From Chitinophagaceae bacterium (GTDB taxonomy: Bacteria; Bacteroidota; Bacteroidia; Chitinophagales; Chitinophagaceae): a stretch of 64,000 nucleotides of DNA. Shown piece by piece: positions 56,648-64,000 of this stretch. Each line of letters begins with the position of its first letter. The stretch's first letter is position 1. The notes below the pieces were generated by a model that was not told where the DNA came from, ran no database searches, and saw only the letters and a program-made list of their open reading frames with translations. The stretch covers positions 116,057 to 180,056 of the forward strand of contig JADKAJ010000011.1 of NCBI GenBank assembly GCA_016719165.1, given 5' to 3'. Position numbers and translations under genes: made by a program.

Positions 56648-58186
56648 ATGAGTAAAAAAGTAAGAGTTCGTTTTGCACCAAGTCCAACGGGTGGCCTGCA
56701 CTTAGGTGGTGTAAGAACTGTTTTATATAATTATTTATTTGCCAAAAAACATGGTGGTGATTTTATAGTACGGATAGAAGACACTGACCAGAACCGCTAT
56801 GTGGCGGGTGCGGAAGAATATATTTTTGACACCCTGAAATGGTGTGGACTGGAACCTGATGAAAGTGTACAACATGGTGGTGCATTCGGACCTTACCGGC
56901 AAAGTGAAAGAAAGGAAAGCTATCGTCAATATGCAGAGCAATTGGTAAAAGAAGGCTACGCCTATTATGCATTCGATACCCCCGAAGAACTGGAAAAAAT
57001 GCGACAGACCCCGATAGCTACCGGGAATAAAACAGAACACGGCCACACTCAACAATACGACCATTCTATCCGAATGAAAATGCGGAATTCACTGGCACTG
57101 ACAACTGCAGAAACACAAAAAATGCTTGCAGAAGGGACAAAACATGTAATCCGTATTAAAGTACCGGAAAAAGAAACTGTCTCTTTCACTGATATGATCC
57201 GAGGGGAAGTAAGTTTTGATACTTCAACTGTAGATGACAAAGTATTATTAAAGGCTGATGGTATGCCCACTTATCACCTGGCAGTGGTAGTGGATGATTT
57301 CCTGATGAAAATCTCTCATGCTTTTCGTGGTGAGGAATGGCTCCCTTCCGCTCCAGTGCATATTTTACTTTGGAAATATTTATTTGGCCTGGAAAATATG
57401 CCGCAATGGGCACACTTCCCGTTAATACTCGGACCTAATGGAAAACTGAGTAAAAGAGATGGCGCCAAATATGGCTTCCCTGTTTTTGCCATGAGATGGA
57501 ATGACCCTAAAACCGGTGAGTTAACTGAAGGATTTAAAGAAAAAGGATTTTTACCGGAAGCATTCATCAACTTGCTGGCATTACTTGGCTGGAATGACGG
57601 GACAGAACAGGAAATCTTTTCCAAAAAAGAGCTGATAGAAAAGTTTTCGATGGATAGGGTGCACAGCGCAGGAGCAAAGTTCGATTATGAAAAAGCTAAA
57701 TGGTTCAACCATGAATGGATCAAAAGGTTTGAAGTTTCAAATTTGAGGTTTGAAGTTGGTGAACTGCTAAAACAGGATGGTTTTGTTGTTTCAAATGAGG
57801 CATTCCTGGACAAAGTGATTGCGCTGGTGAAGGACAGGTGCGTACTGCTCACTGATTTTGTACAGCAATCTTCTTTCTTCTTTAAAACACCAGAAGTGCT
57901 GGATATTGATGCAATTAAGCCTAAATGGAATGAAGCCAAACAATTATTTTTTGCAGAATTGATCCGCAACTATGAATTATCCTCCGGATGGGATGCTCAT
58001 ACACTGGAAAATAATTTTAAAGAAATAGCAGCTGTAAATGACCTGAAACCGGGTGAATTGATGCTCCCCTTCCGCATTATGCTGGTGGGAGGAAAATTCG
58101 GTCCTGGTGTTTTTGATATCGCAGAAATGCTGGGAAAAGAAGAGACTATTAAAAGGATAACAATGGCAATAAAAGTATTCCAATAA
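56648..58186 (+). CDS. gltX: Glutamyl-tRNA synthetase
   Basis: A 512-residue class I synthetase from ATG 56648 (MSKKVRVRFAPSPTG); an ORF start three codons earlier is less likely. HIGH motif variant HLGG in PSPTGGLHLGGVRT and KMSKS variant LSKRDGAKYG. It charges tRNA-Glu (and tRNA-Gln where a GatCAB route exists). Normal length. Its last 38 bases overlap the 3' end of the convergent aldo/keto reductase gene. Confidence 0.96.
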   Translation: MSKKVRVRFAPSPTGGLHLGGVRTVLYNYLFAKKHGGDFIVRIEDTDQNRYVAGAEEYIFDTLKWCGLEPDESVQHGGAFGPYRQSERKESYRQYAEQLVKEGYAYYAFDTPEELEKMRQTPIATGNKTEHGHTQQYDHSIRMKMRNSLALTTAETQKMLAEGTKHVIRIKVPEKETVSFTDMIRGEVSFDTSTVDDKVLLKADGMPTYHLAVVVDDFLMKISHAFRGEEWLPSAPVHILLWKYLFGLENMPQWAHFPLILGPNGKLSKRDGAKYGFPVFAMRWNDPKTGELTEGFKEKGFLPEAFINLLALLGWNDGTEQEIFSKKELIEKFSMDRVHSAGAKFDYEKAKWFNHEWIKRFEVSNLRFEVGELLKQDGFVVSNEAFLDKVIALVKDRCVLLTDFVQQSSFFFKTPEVLDIDAIKPKWNEAKQLFFAELIRNYELSSGWDAHTLENNFKEIAAVNDLKPGELMLPFRIMLVGGKFGPGVFDIAEMLGKEETIKRITMAIKVFQ

Positions 58187-59198
58187 TTGAGCTCTGTTTG
58201 ATTTCCTTTATCCTTGCCGCAGTATCATATCCATAATTGGCATAAACTGAGAGAAGCCCCATTTTTTCAATCAATTTGATGTCATCGCTTTCTAATTGAA
58301 ACAACCCGGATGTATTTCCTTTCACATGTTCCTTTGTCCTGATACCGGGAATTATAACAGATACTTCAGCATAACTCAGTACATAACTTAATGCCAATTG
58401 TGTTTTGTTACAGTTATACTTTTTACATAATTCCCAGACAGGAGTAAGTACATCAGCGCAAGCCTTGATTATTTCAGGGGTCAGCCTGCTTTTACGATGA
58501 TCGTTTTCAGGAAAGGAAACTCCCTTGTCAAATTTACCTGTCAGCAATCCAAATTGTAATGGCATGCGGGCAATGATGCCATACCCTTTTTCTCCGGCCG
58601 CTTTCAATAATGGCAAACTCCGCTGATTTAATAAATTCAGCACCAGCTGAAATCCATTGCCAAGGTTATGCTGCAATAGATAGTCAGCTTCAGGCAGCGG
58701 ATCAAAAGTGTTTAGAGAAAGGCCCCAATAACGGATTTTCCCTTCTTGCTGCAATTGGAGCATAGCTTCAATACACTGTTCCTGCTGCAAATGTTGCAGT
58801 CTTGCTGTATGAAGTTGATAAAAGTCTATTGTATCTCTTTTTAACCGGCGAAGAGAATTTTCGCAGGCCTGCAGGATATATTCTTTTGAATAATCGAAGG
58901 TGAATTGCTGATTTCTGGAGACATTGCCCACTTTAGTAGCTATGATCACCTCTTTTTTATGGCCGATCGTTTTGCCGAGCAGCTCTTCCGAATGCCCTAA
59001 ACCGTATATATCCGCTGTATCAAAGAAATTGATACCTGCCTCGAGCGAAGCATGAATAGCTTCCACCGATACGATATCATCAGCATTACCCCAGCCAATA
59101 GCTGTTTTACCAATCATTGCCCCGCCACCGATAGCCCATGCCCCAAAGCCCACCTCGCTTACCTGCAAATCAGTAGCGCCAAACTTCCTGTATTGCAT
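58149..59198 (-). CDS. Aldo/keto reductase
   Basis: A 349-residue AKR with the catalytic tetrad visible in FFDTADIYGLGHSEELLG (Asp, Tyr), IIATKVGN (Lys) and DFYQLHTA (His). It has the C-terminal NADPH-binding loop VIIPGIRTKEHVKGN. The last 15 residues or so (IKQSSIIGILLLPLLSF) are hydrophobic and lie in the overlap with gltX, so they may reflect a read-through of the natural stop by a mutation or error. Substrate unknown. Confidence 0.88.
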   Translation of the reverse strand: MQYRKFGATDLQVSEVGFGAWAIGGGAMIGKTAIGWGNADDIVSVEAIHASLEAGINFFDTADIYGLGHSEELLGKTIGHKKEVIIATKVGNVSRNQQFTFDYSKEYILQACENSLRRLKRDTIDFYQLHTARLQHLQQEQCIEAMLQLQQEGKIRYWGLSLNTFDPLPEADYLLQHNLGNGFQLVLNLLNQRSLPLLKAAGEKGYGIIARMPLQFGLLTGKFDKGVSFPENDHRKSRLTPEIIKACADVLTPVWELCKKYNCNKTQLALSYVLSYAEVSVIIPGIRTKEHVKGNTSGLFQLESDDIKLIEKMGLLSVYANYGYDTAARIKEIKQSSIIGILLLPLLSF

Positions 59199-59257
59199 AC
59201 CGTAATTTACAATGTTGAAGCCTAAAGAACCTAATTTTGTGATATAAGTTTTTTCAA

Positions 59258-59665
59258 ATGAACAGACCTATCAGAGTATTAGTAGCCAAGGTTGGACTCG
59301 ATGGCCATGACCGTGGCGCCAAAGTAATCGCTACGGCCCTGCGGGATGCCGGAATGGAAGTAATTTATACCGGTCTTCGCCAGACACCTGAAATGGTTGT
59401 CAATGCTGCTCTGCAGGAAGATGTAGACGCAATTGGCATCAGTATCCTTTCAGGTGCACACAATACTGTTTTTCCAAAAGTAATAGCCCTGATGAAAGAG
59501 AAAGGCATGAACGATGTGTTACTAACCGGGGGCGGTATCATTCCGGATGAGGACATTGAAGCATTAAGTAAACTTGGAGTGGGGAAATTATTTCATCCGG
59601 GGACCAATACACATGAGATCGCTGATTATATTATCAATTGGGTAAAAGAAAACAGAAATTTCTAA
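59258..59665 (+). CDS. B12-binding domain protein (methylmalonyl-CoA mutase small domain)
   Basis: A 135-residue protein that is a complete cobalamin-binding Rossmann domain: AKVGLDGHDRGAKVIA has the D-x-H-x-x-G lower-axial motif, followed by GISILSGAHN and LLTGGGIIPDEDI. It corresponds to the C-terminal domain of methylmalonyl-CoA mutase; split forms are encoded next to or apart from the catalytic subunit. No catalytic subunit is in the window. It may serve a mutase encoded elsewhere. Confidence 0.9.
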   Translation: MNRPIRVLVAKVGLDGHDRGAKVIATALRDAGMEVIYTGLRQTPEMVVNAALQEDVDAIGISILSGAHNTVFPKVIALMKEKGMNDVLLTGGGIIPDEDIEALSKLGVGKLFHPGTNTHEIADYIINWVKENRNF

Positions 59666-60032
59666 ACCGTGACCTGGCGCATCAAAATCTTTGATTAGTA
59701 CCGTATTATTGTTCTTTTTATTCAACCTCTCCGGTTTTGTGATAGCAATATAGACATGATCGAAGTTCCGAAAAGTGCTAAAAAATCATTGGCTTCCCTG
59801 CTCTTTTATGATCAGAATGTTTTTCATTTTCTATCCTCCCTTACTTTCAAATACAACACAGTTCAGGGCAAACAAGTTTCGACAGTTCGTATAATTATAC
59901 TTTTGATAAATTGTTTAATCCAGTTTTCGATCTTATCTTTCCTTTAACGAAGCAACAGACCCAACAAAGCTTCCTAACGATTACTTCACAGAGATATAGC
60001 TTTTATTTATTCTTCGTAAATTCATTTTACGT
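59666..60032. other. 367-base gap without a recognisable gene
   Basis: AT-rich sequence between the B12-binding gene and the damaged ATP-grasp gene. Short open frames exist on both strands but none resembles a protein I know. No terminator or palindromic operator stands out. Confidence 0.5.
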
Positions 60033-61463
60033 ATGGAAGGGACACTTTCTTTTAGCTGATTATAAAGTACAACCCCGGGTATGGGATGAAATGTTTTATG
60101 AAGGTGGCGTCCGCTCCACCTATCAAAATTTTGTAACTGCCATACAGGGTTTATCTGCTGATGAAATGACCCACAAAGATGAACTGGCAAAGAAATTATT
60201 TGAGCCAGGGCATCACATTACTATTACAGCAGCGGCGAAGGCATAAGAAAATATTCCCTTTTGATATCATCCCCGGATCCTGGAAGCCGCAGAATGGCAA
60301 CATATTGAGGAAGGTATCAAGCAACGGCTGAAAGCACTGAATATTTTCCTTAAAGACATTTATAACCAGCAGTTCATTATTAAAGATGGGATCATTCCGG
60401 CCAAACTTATTTATTCCTGCCCGAATTTTGTCCGCCAGATGGTGAATGTGGATGTGCCATTTGATATCTACACTCATATCTCCGGAATTGACCTTATCCG
60501 CGACTATGATGGAACCTATTATGTTCTAGAAGATAATCTACGAACACCTTCCGGTGTCTCCTATATGCTGGAAAACAGGAGTATTACTTACCGCATCTTT
60601 CCTGACCTCTTACCAAAAAATAATGTACGGTCAGTAAAGATTACCAGACTCTTTTAAAAATCTGGTTGCATTAGCCAATCGCCGAAAAGTGATCCGCGGT
60701 TGTATTGCTTACCCCCGGCATTTATAATTCTGCTTATTTTGAACATACAACTCTGGCAAGATTGATGGGAATTGAACTGGTGGAAGGCAGCGACCTTGTT
60801 GTAGATGATCATAAAGTGTACGTGAAAACCACAACTGGTTTAAAACAGGTAGATGTCATTTACCGGAGGGTGGATGATGACTTTATTGATCCGTTAGTTT
60901 TCCAGCCGGATAGTATGCTGGGTGTACCGGGAATATATGGCGCATACAGAACAGGTCATGTTGCTATTGTGAATGCCATGGGTAATGGTGTGGCAGATGA
61001 TAAAGCTGTTTATTCATATGTACCGGCTATGATCAGATATTACCTGAACGAAGAACCTATTTTAAAAAATGTTCCCACTTATCAGTTAGCTATTCCTGAA
61101 AACAGGAAACAGGTTTTTGACAGTATGGACAAGATGGTAATTAAAAAAACGAATGAATCTGGCGGGTATGGAATGCTAATCGGTAGTGCAGCTACCGAAA
61201 AAGAAATGGAAGATTTTAAAGTAGCAATTGAAGAAGACCCGAGAAGTTTCATTGCCCAGCCTATTATCAGTTTATCATCAGCGCCATGTTATATAAACGG
61301 ATTACTACAACCCAGAAGAGTAGATTTAAGGCCTTATGCGTTATATGGACCGGAGGGAATTGATATTGTTCCCGGAGGGTTGACAAGAGTGGCATTAAAG
61401 AAGGTTCATTGGTTGTAAATTCATCCGGGTGGCGGAAGTAAAGACACCTGGGTACTAGGATAG
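60033..61463 (+). pseudogene. Circularly permuted ATP-grasp protein, multiply frameshifted
   Basis: Segments in different frames assemble into one protein of the circularly permuted type 2 ATP-grasp family: DYKVQPRVWDEMFYEGGVRS, then AAEWQHIEEGIKQRLKALN, YVLEDNLRTPSGVSYMLENR, CLTPGIYNSAYFEHT-like and KKTNESGGYGMLIG, ending SKDTWVLG and a stop at 61461-61463. At least five single-base indels are needed (about 60050, 60200-60290, 60640-60700, 61400-61430). The start near 60033 is uncertain. With alpha-E and transglutaminase genes downstream this is the well-known three-gene peptide-modification cluster. Confidence 0.8.
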
Positions 61464-61561
61464 TTCCGTGTTTCGATTCAGATTTGAAAGATCAATCTAG
61501 GCTAGATTTTAAAATCCTGTAGCTAATAGAACATAGTTGAGAAAAATAATAAAGAGAGATC

Positions 61562-62499
61562 ATGTTAAGTAAGGAGTTGCTGATAGTGTTTTCTGGATGG
61601 CCCGTTATATGGAACGGACCAATGGCATGCTGCGGATACTTCAGACCAACTATATTTCTTCCCAGGATGAGGTAAAAGACTTTAGTTGGCAAACTTTGCT
61701 GCAGAATTACAGCGATGCGCCTCCGGAAGATGTAAAAGCAATCGGTGATCATTCCGTTAAAGTGCTGGAGCATCTATTGTTCGATAAAAATAACGGAGGT
61801 TCAGTTGTTAATTATATTACCCGCGCCAGAGAAAATGCAAGAGCTGTACAGGATCATATAACTAAAGAAGTATGGCAATGCCTGAATGACTATTATCACC
61901 TGATAAGAGATAAACAAATTCACTTCCAGGTTCAGTATGGTGATCCTGTAACTGCATTAGATACATTAATTCATCACGGAATGCTCTACCACGGCACGGT
62001 GGATATAACGATGGCCAGGGGTGAAGGTTTTAATTATCTGAACATTGGAAAATTTTTAGAAAGAGCTGTTCTTTCAGCTGATATGCTGAATATAAAACTT
62101 ACTGAATTAAATTATAACCTGCAGCAACCTGTTGAAGTGCCGGCTCTCCGGTATTTGCTGTATTCCTTATCTGGTTACGAATTATATTTAAAAACTCATC
62201 GTGGAAACTTCCAGGCAGATAATGTACTGCAACAGATAATCTATAACGATAATTTCCCTCATTCGGTTTCTTATTGTTTAAAACAACTGTTTCGCTATTT
62301 TGAACGACTGGAAACAGAGAGCCTGCCTGAAAGTTATAAGCGACTTGAGTTTATGATCGGCCGGTCTATGAATAATGTAAAGTACAGTACCATCAATACT
62401 GCAGATGGCGAAGGATTAAAAAGATTTTTACAACAAACCCGGCAAGAGCTATTTGGAATAGCAGCTGCCTTTAATCAATATTATTTTGGCAATTCATGA
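61562..62499 (+). pseudogene. Alpha-E domain protein with an N-terminal frameshift
   Basis: ATG 61562 starts MLS, but one extra base near 61571-61576 breaks the frame; the normal frame continues as GVFWMARYMERTNGMLRIL-like text to 62499 (300 residues from 61597 without further break). It belongs to the alpha-E (DUF403) family, with ITRARENARAVQDHIT, NYLNIGKFLERAVLSADML and a C-terminal FNQYYFGNS. It acts with the ATP-grasp and transglutaminase-like neighbours in an amide-bond-forming system whose substrate is unknown. Confidence 0.82.
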
Positions 62500-62519
62500 A
62501 TTGCCGCAACTTTGTACCC

Positions 62520-63345
62520 ATGGCCGAGTATCATATTAAACATATCACCCGATACGCTTATCCTGCACCTGTAATTGATAGTGCCAACCAGGTAATGTTT
62601 TCCCATCAATGATGATCAGCAGGAAGTAAAAAAGTATGGGCTGATCATCTCCAAATCATCCGGGTGTTGAAGTCTTACAGATTATTTTGGTAATAAAGTG
62701 GGTATTTTCTCGATCATCAAGCCACTATGGAAGTTATTGATTCAGTCAAATATTGAGGTTATTACAAGAAGTTCAACTCCCGGCCAATGATACAGCGCCA
62801 GAAACACAATGGAATAATCTCGCTGTTATCCGGGAAGAATTCCTTATATGGATTTTATGCTCCAGGAAAGTTTTGATGCCCATGATGAAGTGGTGGCAGT
62901 TGTACAATCAATGATGAATGAAATAATAACACCATTTACTACTGCACAACTGATGTCTGCTTTCGTTTTCGATACATTTGATATAAAAAGGGAATTACAA
63001 GTGTGGAAACACAAGTAGATGAGATATGGCAGCTGAAACCGGCGTTTGCCAGGATTTTGCACATATATTACTGGTAATGCTTCGTTATGTAGGTATACCC
63101 GCCCGCTATGTAAGCGGGTATATATGTCCTAAGAACCATGAACTTCGTGGCGAAGGTGCTACCCATGCTTGGGTAGAAGCCTACATTCCTTTTCATGGCT
63201 GGATGGGGTTTGACCCAACTAATAATTGTATTGTAAGTGACAGACATGTAAAACTGGCTATCGGCAGAAGTTTTACTGACTGTACCCCGGTAAAAGGAAC
63301 TTATAAAGGATCCTCCGAACACAAACTGGAAGTATCTGTCGTAAT
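62520..63345 (+). pseudogene. Transglutaminase-like protein, multiply frameshifted
   Basis: ATG 62520 gives MAEYHIKHITRYAYPAPV, the typical transglutaminase N-terminal domain, but frames change several times until about 63000. From 63026 the core domain is intact: GVCQDFAHILLVMLR (catalytic Cys), EGATHAWVEAYIP (His) and GFDPTNN (Asp). The stop is missing: the frame runs on into the next gene, so the end shown is approximate. Confidence 0.75.
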
Positions 63346-64000
63346 AAATAACAGCTCCTTAAAAAATGGTATATTAACCATAATGATCAACCGGCCCGAA
63401 AAATTAAATGCACTAAACAAAGACGTATTCTCCGACTTGAATAAAGCATTGGATGGAGGTGAAAATAACCCGGAGATAAAATCGGTGATTATTACCGGTG
63501 CCAAAACTCAAAGCATTTATCGCCGGTGCTGATATTTTCAGATTTGGTGGATTGAACAGGGAAGAAGCAATGGCCCTGGCCAAAGGGCAAGATACATTTG
63601 CCCAGATTGAAAATTCTTCAAAGCCTGTTAGCTGCTGTAAATGGCTTTGCATTAGGTGGTGGCTGGAACTGGCCATGAGTTGTCATTTTCGTGTGGCAGC
63701 AGAAAATGCAAAATTTGGTCGGCCTGAAGTTAACCTTGGTTAATCCCTGGTTATGGCGGTACGCAACGATTAGTTCAATTGATCAGGAAAGGTAAAAGCG
63801 ATGGAGCTATTAATGTCTGCGCATGATGATTGATGCCAATGAAGCAAAACAATTGGGATTAGTGAACTATGTAACAACTCCCGAGACTCTGCTGGAACAT
63901 ACCCGTAAAATTCTTGAAATAATAAATTCCAAAGCCTCCCTTGCTGTTGCAGGTTGCATCAAATCAGCTAACGCAGTATTTAATGAAACCAAAGACGGCT
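63346..64000 (+). pseudogene. Enoyl-CoA hydratase/isomerase family protein, frameshifted and cut by the window end
   Basis: Begins near 63346-63366 with NGILTIMINRPEKLNALNKD, the crotonase opening, without a visible ATG. The oxyanion-hole segment KAFIAGADIFRFGG and the ALGGGWELAMSCHFRVAAENA segment lie in other frames. The last visible part (EAKQLGLVNYV...) runs off the window. At least three frameshifts. Likely function: beta-oxidation or related CoA chemistry. Confidence 0.75.

Noticed and set aside
59756..59947. Short open frame after the B12-binding gene
   Set aside because: Low-complexity hydrophobic text in AT-rich DNA without a promoter or a recognisable motif; probably not a gene.
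1..64000. CRISPR arrays, insertion sequences, integrases or prophage
   Set aside because: I found no regularly spaced repeats, transposase or integrase motifs, or attachment-site duplications. The single tRNA gene has no integrase next to it.

Overview
The window looks like a chromosomal segment of a Bacteroidota bacterium, most likely in or near Chitinophagaceae. Evidence: type IX secretion/gliding genes (porV, porU, gldJ), a carbamoyltransferase that acts on acylated ornithine, bacillithiol synthesis (bshA), Bacteroidota-type -7 boxes (TAnnTTTG) and no obvious Shine-Dalgarno sequences. The taxonomy is inferred from gene content only.

Layout. (1) 0-1.5 kb: end of an EI24-like membrane protein, an RsmI-like methyltransferase and a small membrane protein. 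(2) 1.5-10 kb: an arginine biosynthesis operon (GNAT acyltransferase, argG, argC, argD, acyl-ornithine carbamoyltransferase, argB, argE-like, argH). It is preceded by a perfect -7 box, a 40-codon leader ORF with clustered Arg codons and a hairpin, which together look like an undescribed arginine attenuator. (3) 10-24.5 kb: GNAT, a frameshifted M28 peptidase, bshA, an EnvC-like M23 protein, a DUF4292 lipoprotein, dut, ispF, porV, porU, gldJ and murF. (4) 24.5-53.9 kb: a large reduced-sulfur island. It holds a Crp/Fnr regulator, TauE/SafE exporter, three ETHE1-like/rhodanese fusions, stand-alone rhodaneses, an HMA protein, DsrE proteins, an outer-membrane protein, a SoxB-like Tat protein, a TsdA-like dihaem cytochrome, two YeeE/YedE permease halves, TusE, two SQR-type flavoproteins, OsmC, Dps, an exported acetolactate-decarboxylase-like protein, a second Crp/Fnr regulator with an MFS transporter, a haem lipoprotein, a methyltransferase, TlpA-like and thioredoxin proteins, and a Cys/Met PLP enzyme with an Lrp regulator. 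(5) 53.9-64 kb: tRNA-Ser(GGA), tatD, a lipoprotein, a polysaccharide deacetylase, gltX, an aldo/keto reductase and a B12-binding protein. The last part is a damaged stretch (ATP-grasp, alpha-E, transglutaminase, enoyl-CoA hydratase) with many frameshifts.

Main discovery. The sulfur island is punctuated by about a dozen copies of a CRP-like palindrome (TGTGA-N6-TCACA and close variants). At eleven promoters the palindrome centre lies exactly 29.5 bp upstream of the first base of a -7 box resembling TAnnTTTG, on either strand. This is class II activator geometry. The Crp/Fnr protein at 24493 has the R-E-x-x-x-R recognition-helix signature expected to read GTGA and carries two cysteines in its sensor domain. 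I propose that it activates a dispersed sulfide/persulfide/thiosulfate oxidation regulon. A different palindrome (TTATCATATGATAA) with the same 29.5-bp geometry lies just after the second Crp/Fnr gene, upstream of the MFS gene.

How the genes could work together (inference). SQR oxidises sulfide to persulfide. ETHE1-like dioxygenases and rhodaneses convert persulfide to sulfite or thiosulfate, and TauE exports sulfite. TsdA and the SoxB-like protein act on thiosulfate or sulfane sulfur outside the cytoplasm. YeeE/YedE permeases bring sulfur compounds in. DsrE/TusE relay sulfane sulfur, while Dps, OsmC and thioredoxins buffer oxidative and thiol stress.
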